Assembly: GCA_905221605.1 (NCBI GenBank)
Contig: CAJNDS010002623.1
Span: 868,371 to 932,370, forward strand
Length of the DNA: 64,000 nucleotides
Source: Symbiodinium natans
Taxonomy: Eukaryota > Sar > Dinophyceae > Suessiales > Symbiodiniaceae
Reading direction: 5' to 3'
Part shown: positions 27,126-37,210 of the stretch, piece after piece
Numbering within the stretch: position 1 is the stretch's first letter
Layout: every line of letters begins with the position of its first letter
The notes under the pieces: generated by a model
The model's database searches: none
Told to the model about the DNA's origin: nothing
What the model saw: the letters and a program-made list of their open reading frames with translations, nothing else
Translations under genes and position numbers: made by a program

Positions 27126-30000
27126 AACTCTAAACCCTAAACCCTACACCCTAAAACCTAAAACCCTAAACCCTAAACCCTAAGTCAGGTTTTACGGAGT
27201 CGGGGGTTTAGGGCTTTGGGGGGTTTGTGGCAGCTGTGCATCGGCGTGGCGGTCGTGTGTTGTGGATGCCGTGGACAAGGTCTGCCTCAGCTGAAGCTTT
27301 AGGGTTTTCGGGCTTTAGGGCTTAGGGCATTAGAGGTTTTCGGGCTGAGGGTTTTAGGGTTTTTGGGTTTGGGGGTTTCGGGTTTAGGGTTTCGGGTTTA
27401 GGGTTTAGGGTTTCGGGTTTTAGGGTTAGGGTTTTCGGGTTTTTGGGTTTTTTGGGTTTCGGGCTCAGGGTCCGACCCTAAACCCTAAACCCTAGACCCG
27501 AAACCCTAAACCCTACACGTGAAGGGCTATGAAACAGCCTGAACCCTCAGCCCTTTCGCCCTAAGGGCCTGCCATGTCCAGAAGCTTAAACCCTATATGG
27601 GGGTCAAGGGTTTGGGGTTTAGGGTTTAGGGCTTTGGGTTTTGGGTTTTGGGGGTTTGCCGAAAATAAGGGACCCGTAATATCGACCCCAAATAATCGGA
27701 TTCCCTTATAATAAGGACCCCAAAATGGTACCCCCTGATGTCGGAAACCCCCTAATGGCTACGTTTTAGGGCTTTGAGTCTAGCTCTAAGGGCAGAAGCG
27801 TCAAGACACCCTCTCGACGGGTGCTTTACTTCCCCTAAGTCCTGAACCCTAAATCCTCAACCTGCGCATCCAAAACCCTGGATCATGAACCCTCAAAACC
27901 TGGTTTAGGGTTTAGGGTTTAGGGTTTAGGGTTTTGGGTTTTGGGTTTTGGGTTTTGGGTTTTGGGTTTTGGGTTTTGGGTTTTGGGTTTAGGGATCCCC
28001 TAAGCCCTAACTCCTAAACCCGGAACCCGTACCCTGCAGAAACCGAAGCAGCCCAGGGGCGACAAGCAAAGCGGGATGCGACTCTGCCTTTCCTTGGGGG
28101 CACTGGGGAGAGGGGGGTTCGGGTTTGGGGTTTGGGGTTTGGGGTTTAGGGTTTAGGGTTTAGGGTTTAGGGTTTAGGGTTTAGGGTTTAGGGTTTAGGG
28201 TTTAGGGTTAGGTAGAGGGCTGTTTAGACTGTAAGGTTTAGGGCTTTCAGTTTGGACTTTATGGTTGAGCTAACCCTAAGCTCGGTTCTCTTTTTCTGGT
28301 ACAAGGATTCCTTTTCAAACGGGCTGAGGGCTTAGGGTCCCATCTTGGGTTGGTGGGAAGCCTGAAATCCTGCAACCCTAGGCCCCAAACAGCGTACACC
28401 CCAACTTTAAGTTGTGGATTTGGGGAGGTTAGGATTTCAGGCTTAGGGTTTACGATTTCGGGGTTAGGGTTTAGGGTTTGGGAGACAAAGGGAGGCACAA
28501 ACCGCCCCGAAAACCAGGCAGGCCGGAAGCTGAGAACCCCAGGCAGGCCGGAAATTGAGAACCCCAACAGTCTACTGCTTGGGGCAAACGCTTATGGAGA
28601 GCACCCCCAAACCCTAAACCCTAAACACTAAACCCTAAACCCTAAACCCTAAACCTTGGACCAAGAGCCCGAAATGCTTGAATCCTGAAGCTCGAAACTC
28701 CCCTAAAGCCCTACTTTCATCAAACGACCTTGGGGGTTAGCTGACTATTTACAACTCCCCTCGCCAACCCTTCCGGAAATAAAAAACAAACCTAAGCCCT
28801 AAACCCTAGACCCGAAACCCTAAGCCCTAAGCCCCGAGCCCTAAACCCTAAACCCTAAACCAACCCAAACCCTAAACCAACCCTAAACCCTAAACCCTGC
28901 CTAACTGCAGCCAACAGCAATCTCCCGCGGGGAGGGACTCTGGCACGTCCGCTTTCGGTCTGCTGGGTGGGGGTGGAAGGTTCTTTCTTACCCTCAACCC
29001 ATGAAGAAGCCTCCCAAAGCCCCCTAAAACCCTAAAGCCTGAACAGGGTTTGGGCTTATCCGAAACCCATGAAAAAGCCCCCCCAAGCCCCCGAAACCCT
29101 GGAAGCCTGAAGCCTGAACAGGGTTTGGGCTTAGGGTAACCCTAAACCCTAAACCCTAAACCCTAAACCCTAAACCCTAAACCCGAAGTTCATACATGAG
29201 CCTCTCAGGGCGCGTAAGAAATCCAAAAAACTGCCAGGGTGCTTGCTGCAAGTAGTATAGAAACCATGACGAGCTCGCAGTGTCCTCAGCTTGCACGCGT
29301 GCACACACGCACACGAAGAACGATGCTCTAGATCCTCAACCCTGAGCCCTACAACGAAAACCTCTGAACCCCAAACCCGAAATCCTACCCACTTACAAGG
29401 GAAGCAGGCATCTGAAAAATGACATCTCTAGGCCAAGTGCAGATGTGGAGGACTCGGTTTAGGGTTTAGGGTTTAGGGTTTAGGGTTTAGGGTTTAGGGT
29501 TTAGGGTGTAGGGTGTAGGGTGTAGGGTGTAGGGTGTAGGGTGTAGGGTGTAGGGTACCCTGCATGTACTTGGCTGACTTCTGAGCCCCTCCTAAAAGTT
29601 TAACTTTGAAGCTCCTTATTGTAGTTTCTACCCAAACCTTAAACCCTAAACCCAAAACCCTAAACCCTAAACCCTAAACCCTAAACCTAAACCCTAAACC
29701 CTAAACCCAAAAGGTTAAAGCCCCAAGAGCCAGACAGAAGAAAGCCAAGTGCAACTCACCGCGTTTAAACAGGGGCCCGAGCTCAGGGAAACCCACCCGG
29801 TTTAGAGTTTAGGGTTTAGGGTTTAGGGTTTCGGGTTTAGGGTTTCGGGTTTAGGGTTTAGGGTTTAGGGTTTAGGGGTTTAGGGGTTTAGGGGTTTAGG
29901 GTTTAGGGTCCAGGGTTTAGGGTTTAGGGTTTAGGGTTCAGCATCTCAAGTTCGAGCATTTACTAGGCCAGCAGTGTGTTCAGGCAACGGAAAAAAAAAA
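27126..30000. other. Overview of 27.1-30.0 kb: telomere-like DNA and short islands
   Basis: Arrays and degenerate arrays lie at 27,340-27,480 (TTTCGGG/TTTTGGG variants), 27,905-27,990 (TTTAGGG to TTTTGGG), 28,140-28,210, 28,615-28,655, 28,795-28,900, 29,135-29,190, 29,455-29,555, 29,635-29,712 and 29,815-29,940. The direct repeats of a CCCAAGCCCCC/CCTAAAGCCTGAACAGGG motif near 28,985-29,130 and the AGGCAGGCCGGAA duplication near 28,520-28,555 are small local duplications. No complete gene seen. Confidence 0.5.
29456..29558 (+). repeat. TTTAGGG array switching to TGTAGGG
   Basis: Seven TTTAGGG units are followed by about eight TGTAGGG units in an unbroken block. Confidence 0.9.
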
Positions 30001-30133
30001 CACCCGCCCAAAGAATCCCATAACATTAAGAAAATAAAAGGTTTTCTTCCTACTCCAAAGAGTTTTACCTACCCAAGTCAGACACGTTTTCAACAACATT
30101 AGGAAAAATATCCAACCTCCTTCTTCTCTAGGC

Positions 30134-30352
30134 ACGTGGTCAACAGAATGGATTAGTTAACCACATGTTTCTGTTTCGAGCGGACAAGAAAACCAAACGT
30201 GGTCAACAGAATGGATTTGTTAACCACACGTTTCTGTGTCGAGCGGACAAGAAAACCAAACGTGGTCAACAGAATGGATTTGTTAACCACACGTTTCTGT
30301 TTCAAGCGGACAAGAAAACCAAACGTGGTCAACAGAATGGATCTGCTTATCA
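30134..30352 (+). repeat. 63-bp tandem repeat
   Basis: Three and a half copies with ACGTGGTCAACAGAATGG at 30,134, 30,197, 30,260 and 30,323. Period 63 is divisible by three, so frames stay open on both strands (..ADKKTKRGQQNGFVNH..). These are repeat artefacts and not genes. Within each unit GTTAACCACACGTTT and AAACGTGGTCAAC are inverted. Confidence 0.9.
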
Positions 30353-30499
30353 CATTTGGAAGCCATCTTGAGATTCTTGAATCGATTGAGGGGCTTCAGG
30401 GGCCTCAAAAACAGGCGAGGTCATTCAGAAACTTATTCTTTTGGAAGCCATCTTGACAAGCGGGATTCCCCACCCCACCCTTTGATCCACTTCATTGTC

Positions 30500-30681
30500 G
30501 AGGGGGGTTGAGGGGGGAGGGGGGGCGAGGGGGGGGGGTGGGGGGGTGGTGGGGGGGGGGGGGGGTGGGGGGGGGGGGTGGGGAGGGTGGGGGGGGGGGG
30601 GGTTGGGAGGGGTGGCGGGGGGGGGGGGGGGTTTGGGGGGGGGTTGGGGCGGGTGGGGGCGGGTGGGGGGGGGGGGGTGGC
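30500..30681 (+). repeat. G-rich tract, about 180 bp
   Basis: More than 85 percent G with scattered T, C and A. It could form quadruplex-type structures. The opposite-strand proline-rich frames are artefacts. Confidence 0.9.
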
Positions 30682-31030
30682 CCACTAAATATAGGACCTT
30701 GCCCGCTAAATATAGGACCTTGCCCGCTAAATATATGACCTTGCCCGCTAAATATATGACCTTGCCCGCTAAATATATGACCTTGCCCGCTAAATATATG
30801 ACCTGGCCCGGGCAATATATTTAGCGGGCAAGGTCATATATTTAGCGGGCAAGGTCATATATATAGTGGGCAAGGTCGCCCTTTAGCGGGCAAGGTCATA
30901 TATTTAGTGGGCAAGGTCATTTTTTGGCCAATGGGCCTTGCCCACTAAATATATGACCTTGCCCGCTAAATATATGACCTTGCCCACTAAATATATGACC
31001 TTGCCCGCTAAATATATGACCTTGCCCGCA
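30682..31030. repeat. 21-bp repeat array with a central inversion
   Basis: Units of GCCCGCTAAATATATGACCTT run forward at 30,682-30,803, reversed at 30,804-30,930 and forward again at 30,938-31,030, giving two nested hairpins with arms of about 100 bp. Unit lengths divisible by three create spurious open frames. Confidence 0.9.
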
Positions 31031-31429
31031 AAGTCATTAACATTTATATTATATATGAAAGAGTGGTTTAGGGTCTTCAACTATGTTCATGGAAAATTGG
31101 GCCATGAGGGAAATAGCATTCAGGGTCCAGGGTTCAGTTTAGGATTTAGGGTCGTTCTCCCCAAGTCTCGCAGGGGAGGCACTATCGGGTCACACAACCA
31201 GGCAAGAACCGGCACCGTTTCTTACTGACGCTTAGTTGGATTTAGAGTTCAGGGATACACAAAACCCTAAACCCTTTACGATCTTTTAAGGGTCACAGTT
31301 GGGGGGATAGGAGGTCCCGAATTCCCGAACTCCCTATTGAGAACGAGCTAGTTGTCGGATGAAGCGCACGGCACTTGGTGAAGGCGTAGCTGAGGTCAGC
31401 GAGGTTGTCCACCTTGGAGAGTTTTTGGG

Positions 31430-31525
31430 TTAGGGTTCAGGGTTCAGGGTCCAGGGTCCAGGGTTCAGGGTTCAGGGTTCAGGGTTGAGGGTTCAGGCTT
31501 CAGGGTTTAGGGTTTAGGGTTTAGG
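31430..31525 (+). repeat. TTCAGGG array
   Basis: About 13 units, predominantly TTCAGGG, ending with TTTAGGG. Confidence 0.85.
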
Positions 31526-31528
31526 GTG

Positions 31529-31608
31529 GTCCTGGTCCCGACATCCCGATTGCACAGGGTACTCTTGCAGCAGGGCCAAGATTGTTTTGTGTTTCGGAAG
31601 GGTTCGGG
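31529..31608 (+). CDS. Exon-like segment before a family C element
   Basis: Open plus-strand frame reading ..VPTSRLHRVLLQQGQDCFVF.. then RKGSG, stopping at GG|GCTACTTGG where the inverted-repeat element starts. If the element 31,609-31,712 is removed, the frame continues (..GSIGALTTRVGLRG..) to TAA at 31,773. Unidentified protein. Confidence 0.4.
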
Positions 31609-31712
31609 GCTACTTGGAGGATCGGGACACGGAGCAAGTAGGGTTACAAGGACCTTCATTGCCTTAATTACTTATACCCCACTTGACCATATAAGTCCCC
31701 TGATCCTTTCAG
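31609..31712 (+). mobile_element. Family C inverted-repeat element with GC...AG ends
   Basis: Starts GCTACTTGGAGGATCGGG and ends CCCCTGATCCTTTCAG: inverted GGATC(A/G)GGG termini with splice-like GC and CAG edges, and inner TAGGGTTACAAG/CTTATA arms. It interrupts an open frame without a frame break when removed. Confidence 0.6.
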
Positions 31713-31773
31713 TAGTATAGGGGCCTTAACAACTAGAGTAGGGCTTCGCGGGGATAATCTGGTATACACATAA
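31713..31773 (+). CDS. Possible continuation exon
   Basis: In phase with 31,529-31,608 across the family C element, 20 codons to TAA. Some of it may itself be element-derived, so coding status is weak. Confidence 0.25.
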
Positions 31774-31780
31774 AAAGGGA

Positions 31781-31987
31781 CCAGAAGGCCCAGCTTGGTC
31801 GCCCAAGCGCTCACGGAACTTGTCTACCACCTCACCCAATGCGAGTGGCACGGACCTTCAAGGCGGAGGCCCGCGCGCTGCAGATGAGCACATTGCCCTT
31901 GCGCGCATGCCCTCCTGCAAGTTCCCACGTCGCTGCCGGGTTTGCGCACCAATGGGCTGCAACACTCGGGTCTGTCCGAAGCTATAG
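31781..31987 (+). CDS. Exon-like segment with zinc-knuckle-like Cys motif
   Basis: 68 stop-free codons then TAG, with the stop formed at the junction with TTTAGGG. The C terminus has CRVCAPMGCNTRVCP, i.e. C-x2-C-x4-C-x4-C, a spacing like CCHC zinc knuckles (with Cys for His) that bind nucleic acids, often in retroelement or transposase proteins. The opposite strand is also open for part of the region, so caution is needed. Confidence 0.35.
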   Translation, partial: PEGPAWSPKRSRNLSTTSPNASGTDLQGGGPRAADEHIALARMPSCKFPRRCRVCAPMGCNTRVCPKL

Positions 31988-31997
31988 GGTTTAGGGT

Positions 31998-32043
<46 letters not shown>

Positions 32044-32050
32044 GGTTTTG
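31988..32050 (+). repeat. TTGAGGG array
   Basis: About nine units of a single variant, TTGAGGG. Confidence 0.9.
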
Positions 32051-32189
32051 GGTTCAGGTTTAGGGTTTAGGGGCTTAGGGTTGGGTGAAGGGCTTAGGGT
32101 TGTGGCTGGTCTGGAGGCTTGCAGCCTTTGGCTTGGGTTTTAGGGAACTGAAGGGTTGAGGGCGCAGGCTTCAAGCCTTACAGCTACTA

Positions 32190-32452
32190 GATTTCGGGTT
32201 TAGGGTTTAGGCTTTAGGGTTTAGGGTTTAGGGTTTAGGGTTTAGGGTTTAGGGTTTAGGGTTTAGGGTTTAGGGTTTAGGGTTTGGGGCTTGGGGCTTG
32301 GGGTTTAGGGTTTAGGGTTTAGGGTTTAGGGTTAGGGTTTAGGGTTTAGGGTTTAGGGTTAGGGTTTAGGGTTTAGGTTTAGGGTTTAGGGTTTAGGGTT
32401 TAGGGTTTAGGGTTTAGGGTTTAGGGTTTAGGGTTTAGGGTTTAGGGTTTAG
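32190..32452 (+). repeat. Long TTTAGGG array
   Basis: About 37 units with a short CTTGGGG block and a few shortened units. Confidence 0.95.
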
Positions 32453-33700
32453 TAACGAGGCGACCGATGAGGAATCCAGAACGCTCGGGGTTTATGACAT
32501 GGCCCTGAACCTCCTGAACCCCCAACCCTAAAGCCGAAGCCCTTTAAACCCTAAACCCTAAACCCTCAACCAGACAAAACAACCCCCCCTGAACCACGAG
32601 CAAAACAGAATCACCTCAAGCCCTAAACACTGAAGACTCAAGTTCGTCCGAGCCCGCACTCTGAATCCTTAAACTTAAGCCCCAAAGGTTTCAAGTCCCA
32701 GAAACTCGGCAAACAACCCTAAACCCTCAACCCTGAACCCTAAACCCTAAATCCTGGTTGTGCCTTAAACCCTGAAGACTCTTGTCGGGCAAAACGTTCC
32801 TATCTGCGGCGGTTAGGGTTGGTAGGGGTTGGTCGAGAGAGGGTCAGAGATGAGTTGAGGGGGTGATAGGAGGGGGCAGGGGATATAATAGCGGAATGGG
32901 CACGACGTCCACCTTGTAACTGCCAGGTCCCTGGCTCAAATCCCCCTCGCCTCTCATTCTGCGCATCAACCTTTGCGAAGCCTCCCGGGCTAAAAACCTT
33001 CCTCTCTGCGACGGTTCGGGCCCAAATCCTCCCGAGCCAAACCTTCCTATCTGCCCCTTAGAGTAGGGTCTAGGAATGAGGGCTTTCAGGCTTGGGGATT
33101 GTGCATTTGAGGGTCCAGGCTTTGGGGTGCTCGCCCTAAACCCTACAGGCCCTACACCCTAAATCCTACACCCTACGCCCTACGCCCTACGCCCTACGCC
33201 CTGCACCCTAAACCCTAAACCCTTCCATCGAGGTACAGAGAGCTCGGCGATCTTCGGCACCAAGCTCGACGCGCAAGCCTTGAAGAATCCTGCCCATTGG
33301 GGCGCAGAAGGTTCGGGGTTTAGGGTTAAGGGTTTAGGGTTTAGGGTTTAGGGCTTAGGGTTTAGGGTTCAGGGTTTGGGGTGGCGCACAGTTGTGCAGT
33401 AGCAAAGCAAAATCTTAGAACCACAAGTTTCAAAACCGAAAAGCACTAAAGCCAAACAACAAAAGTCACTCAAACTGAAAACCGAATAAAACCTGCAAAC
33501 ATGACGGTGTTTGGGGTGTCCAGCCTACTGAGTCCCCCATTCCGCTTTTAACGTTTGGGCTTTCGAGTTTAGGGGTCTGGGCCTTAGGGTTTCGCACCTA
33601 TTTCATGAACAACAAGGGTCTCAGAGAGGTTCTAACAAAATGTCTAGAGAGATTTGTTCCCCAAACCCCCACACGCTAACTCCCCAAAACCCCCAAAACT
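32453..33700. other. Islands with direct repeats, no complete gene
   Basis: Contains degenerate CCCTAAA sequence, a pair of CTTCCTATCTGCGGCGGTT-like direct repeats (near 32,800, 33,000 and 33,045) and a CCCTACG block at 33,170-33,205. A short plus-strand frame at 33,240-33,318 (..LGDLRHQARRASLEESC..) is protein-like but unassigned. Confidence 0.35.
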
Positions 33701-33799
33701 CTCCGAAGGGACTCTAAACCCCAAACCCTAAACCCCAAAACCTTAAACCCCAAACCCTAAACCCTAAACCCCAAACCCTAAACCCCAAACCCTAAAACT

Positions 33800-33860
33800 C
33801 CTGGGTGATCCGGGCAGAGCTCCGCGGCCGTGCCAACGGTGGCGACGAGCTCATGGGCCT
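33800..33860 (+). CDS. Exon-like segment interrupted by a family A element
   Basis: Frame reading VIRAELRGRANGGDELMGL up to CCT|GCTTGG, the start of the inverted-repeat element. After the element (34,041 onward) a short open frame continues, but the 3' end of this copy is CCTCCCCG, without AG, so an intact splice is not supported here. Confidence 0.35.
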
Positions 33861-34040
33861 GCTTGGAGGTTCATGGTACTTAATAACCCAACTTAAGGGT
33901 TTAGGGTTTAGGGTTTCGGGCTTTTTGGGTGGACAACTGTACTTATGACCCAATTATAACCATATTAGGGCACTTAAAGGGCTTTTAGGTGGGTTATAAG
34001 TACAGCTTTAATTGCGTTACAAGTACCATGAACCTCCCCG
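33861..34040 (+). mobile_element. Family A element containing TTTAGGG units
   Basis: GCTTGGAGGTTCATGGTACTT at the left and AAGTACCATGAACCTCC at the right. About 25 bp of TTTAGGG-type sequence is inserted after CTTAATAACCCAACTTAA. The 3' terminal AAG is mutated to CCG. Confidence 0.75.
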
Positions 34041-34199
34041 TGGCCATCTTTGCTTCTGCAACGTCTGCTTTAGGGTGTTGGGACCTTCGGGTGTTAGGGG
34101 TGCAGGGTGGTAGGTGGCAGGGTGCTAGGGTGCTAGCGTGTCAGGGTGCTAGGGTTTAGGGCTTCGGGGCTGTAAGTTTTAGTGTTTGACGTTGTCGAA

Positions 34200-34249
34200 A
34201 CCCAAGCCCAAACCCCAAACTTTATCTTCCGGGCTCTTAGTAGGGCATT
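34200..34249 (+). CDS. Exon-like segment before a family A element
   Basis: Reads ..FIFRALSRA up to GCATT|GCTTGG. Removing 34,250-34,387 joins it to TGAAAGGATCTGGAGATGA, giving ..SRAFERIWR and a TGA stop. Short, but the phase match and the stop make a 3'-terminal exon pair plausible. Confidence 0.35.
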
Positions 34250-34387
34250 GCTTGGGGGTTCATAATACTACTAGGCAATCACAAGTGTACTTACAACCCG
34301 GTCACAGCCTGTTCGGGCAGTTAAGGGGCTTACAAGCAGGTTCTAAGTACAGTTATACTTGGGCTATGAGTACCATGAACCTCCAAG
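34250..34387 (+). mobile_element. Family A element with GC...AG ends
   Basis: 138 bp from GCTTGGGGGTTCATAATACT to AGTACCATGAACCTCCAAG, with inverted termini and GC-AG boundaries. Confidence 0.7.
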
Positions 34388-34406
34388 TGAAAGGATCTGG
34401 AGATGA
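34388..34406 (+). CDS. Possible terminal exon
   Basis: Six codons and TGA in phase with 34,200-34,249 once the family A element is removed. Confidence 0.25.
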
Positions 34407-34689
34407 AACATCAAAGGGCTAGGGCACAGGGTTCAGGGTTTAGAGTTTAGGGTTTAGGGTTTAGGGTTTAGAGTTTAGGTTTAGGGCTTAAGACCCTAAA
34501 CCCCAAACGCTGCAACGCGAGGGTTTTGTGGCTTTAGAGCCCACGGGCGCCTCGAAGTTGTGGATCTGGTCCTCGCAGCTGGAAGTAGAAAAGGGGTTTT
34601 TGGGTTTTTGGGTTCAGGATGCGGGCTGCTGGCTCACCCAACCCTCAACCCTAGACCTAAACCCCAAACCCAAAGCCCCAAGCACCGTA

Positions 34690-34875
34690 AGCCCTAAGCC
34701 CTAAGGCCCCTAAGCCCTAAGCCCCCTGAGCCCTAAGCAGCCCTAAGCCCCCTAAGCCCTAAGCCCCCTAAGCCCGAAGCCCCCTAAGCCCTAAGCCCCC
34801 TAAGCCCTAAGCCCCCTAAGCCCTAAGCCCCCTAAGCCCTAAGCCCCCTAAGCCCCCTAAGCCCTAAGCCCCAAG
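34690..34875 (-). repeat. CCCTAAG / CCCCCTAAG higher-order array
   Basis: Alternation of CCCTAAG (7) and CCCCCTAAG (9) gives a 16-bp higher-order unit, about nine copies. A similar CCCTAAG-based array is at 46,910-47,160. Confidence 0.85.
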
Positions 34876-35244
34876 TTCAAGGCCCAAGAATTAACTCTCT
34901 CCATAGGGAAAGCATGTGAATTGCCCCTCTGCGACCTGTTAATGGGAAAACCCCAAACTCCAAACCCCAAACCCCAAACCCCCAAATCCCTAAACCCAAG
35001 GCCCTAAACCCTACTTCCCCACCAAGGTCGAGGTGAGCTAAGCCGGGTTTAGTTTAAGGGCTTAGGGTTTAGGGCTTAGGATTTAGGGTTAGGGTTTGGG
35101 GTTTGGGGTTTAGGGTTTAGGGCTAGGCCCAAAGTTACAGGACGCTGTGTGCTCTGTGCTCAAGGGTGTGGGTGGAGGTTTCTTAAGGTTCTGAAGGTTT
35201 TTTTTTCTTTTTGGGGGGGGGGGGGGGGGCTTTGGGGCTTTAAG

Positions 35245-35463
35245 GTTATACCCTAAACCCCTACATCCCTAAACCCCTAAACCTCAGAACCCTTACCCTA
35301 AACCCCTACAAACCCCTAAACCCTAGCCCCTAAAACCCCCAAAACCCCTAAACACCCTAAAGCCCTACCACCCTAAACACCTAAGTCCCGAACACCCTAA
35401 ACACCCTACACCCTAAACACCCTAAACCCCTCAACCCCCTAGAACCCCAAACCCCTAAACCCA

Positions 35464-35494
<31 letters not shown>

Positions 35495-35560
35495 AAAAAT
35501 CTTCAAAACCCTCAGAAAACCCTAAACCCTAAACCCCAAACCCCAAACCCCAAACCTAAA
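35245..35560 (-). repeat. Degenerate CCCTAAA array with C and A homopolymers
   Basis: Units of CCCCTAAA/CCCTAAACA with a poly-C then poly-A run at 35,462-35,498. A G-run lies at 35,213-35,230. Confidence 0.8.
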
Positions 35561-35577
35561 CCCTAAACCTCTCTTGT

Positions 35578-35638
35578 CGCCAGGGCGCCACCGCCGCGTC
35601 CAAAAGGCGCGGGACCAGATCCGGGCATTCCCGACCTT
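35578..35638 (+). CDS. Exon-like segment before a repeat-expanded family A element
   Basis: Basic open frame (..GTRSGHSRP) up to CCTT|GCTTGG. Joins in phase to 36,311 (..LVGANQARRLG) if 35,639-36,310 is treated as one intron-like unit. Low certainty. Confidence 0.25.
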
Positions 35639-36310
35639 GCTTGGAGGTTCAGAGTACTTTATAGGGTTTAGGGTTTAGGGGGTTTAGGGGGTTTAGGGGG
35701 TTTAGGGGGTTTAGGGGGTTTAGGGGGTTTAGGGTTTAGGGTTTAGGGTTCAGGGTTTAGGGTTTAGGGGCTTTAGGGGCTTTAGGGGCTTTCGGGTTTA
35801 GGGGCGTTAGGGGCTTTAGGGACTTTAGGGGCTTGGGGGCTTTAGGGTAACTGTACTCATAACCCATTTATAACCATATCCGCCGAGGCCTCAGTGGTGA
35901 GTCTGAGCTTTAACCCCCGCCCCCCTTCCCCCCACTCCCCCTACCCTTGTGAGGGGCCTGCGATCAATCCAAGCCGAACCGTCTTGAACCCTACTCCCAA
36001 AAAAACCCTAAACCCCAAAGCGTGAACCTTGAGCCCTAAGCCCTCAATCCTAAACTAAACCATAAACCATAAACCCGGAACCCTAAACCCTAAACCCTAA
36101 GCCCTAAACCCTAAACCCTAAACCCTAAACCCAACCCTTATTGCTTGGGGTCCAGCACCTTGGGCGCTGCGGAATCACCATGCTCACGCGGATGCGCTGG
36201 GCCGGGCCGAGGCGGGTCGCGTAGCGTTAAAATTAGGACCCGTAAAGGGCTTATAAGTGGGTTTCAGGTAGAGTTATAATTGGGTTATTAAAGTACCATG
36301 AGCATCCAAG
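35639..36310 (+). mobile_element. Family A element expanded by internal telomere-like DNA
   Basis: Starts GCTTGGAGGTTCAGAGTACTT and ends AAGTACCATGAGCATCCAAG. In between lie a TTTAGGG/TTTAGGGGG/GGGGCTTTA array (35,660-35,850), a CCCTAAA array (36,075-36,130) and GC-rich sequence. Confidence 0.55.
36159..36224 (+). CDS. Short exon-like segment
   Basis: 22-codon frame LGRCGITMLTRMRWAGPRRV.. ending in TAG inside the expanded family A element. May be chance. Confidence 0.2.
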   Translation, partial: LGRCGITMLTRMRWAGPRRVA

Positions 36311-36354
36311 TGGTGGGGGCAAATCAAGCCCGGCGCTTGGGCGGGGGGGGGAGG

Positions 36355-36660
36355 GGTTGAGGGTTTAGGGTTTGGGGGGTTTAGGGTTTGGTTTTAGGGT
36401 TTAGGATTATAGGGTTTTAGGGTTTAGGGTTTGGGGTTTAGGGTTTCGGCCTCTAGGGGGGTTTAGGGGGTTGGGGATTTAGGGTGTGTAGGGATTCAGG
36501 GGTTGAGGGGTTTAGGGGGTAGGGCACCCTACTGAGGGTTTAGGGGTTTAGGGTTCAGGGTTTTAGGGGGGTTGGGTCTACGGGGGTTTAGGGTGTTTGG
36601 GAGCTTAGGGTGAAGGTGTTCAGGGGTTTAGGGTGTTGGGTTTAGGGGTCGAGGCCTTCG
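36355..36660 (+). repeat. Degenerate TTTAGGG/GGGGTTTA sequence
   Basis: About 300 bp of G-rich decayed telomere-like repeat without fixed period. Confidence 0.7.
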
Positions 36661-37200
36661 GCTTTCCGTGTTTCAGGGCTTGGGCAAGGACAGTGCGGAC
36701 GCAAGCTAAACAAAGCGCTGTACCTTCCGCAGATCTACGAATTTAACTACCTGTAAAATCCCCTTAACATCCTTCACCTAACAGCTACTCTCCCCTTCTT
36801 ATCCTCGCAAAAGTTCTGCTTGTTTATCTACATATGTCTTTCATATGTCTTTACGAATCTCATTACACTTACCACACAATTTCTTTAAATCCCAATTTCC
36901 ATGGTCCCCTGAGTTGGGCTGCGGGGAAGCACGGGCCTGGGGGCCTTAGAGCATTCAGGACTTTCGCAGCAGACCTCCGATGGTCTAGACCCCACACACA
37001 CACACACACACCGCCCCCCCCCCCCCAAAAAAAAAGATAACTAAAAAAAGAGAAAGGTACAAAAAACAGAAACCCTAAAGGAAAAAAAACGAAACCTGAA
37101 ATCTAAACCTCAAACCCTAAGCACTACACTCTAACCACCAAACCCCAGAAAAAAATGAAAATAATATATCTACACATATATATATATATATGATATGGAC
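36661..37200. other. AT-richer island, no supported gene
   Basis: Contains CA and poly-C/poly-A microsatellites (36,990-37,035) and a TATA repeat (37,172-37,190). Open frames here are short and enter microsatellite sequence. Confidence 0.4.
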
Positions 37201-37210
37201 CCTTTCCACA

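Noticed and set aside
30425-30824. Glycine- or proline-rich frames of 76-109 codons
   Set aside because: Translations of the G-rich tract and 21-bp repeats.
30134-31030. CRISPR-like array
   Set aside because: The 63-bp and 21-bp repeats are contiguous without unique spacers and the context is eukaryotic.
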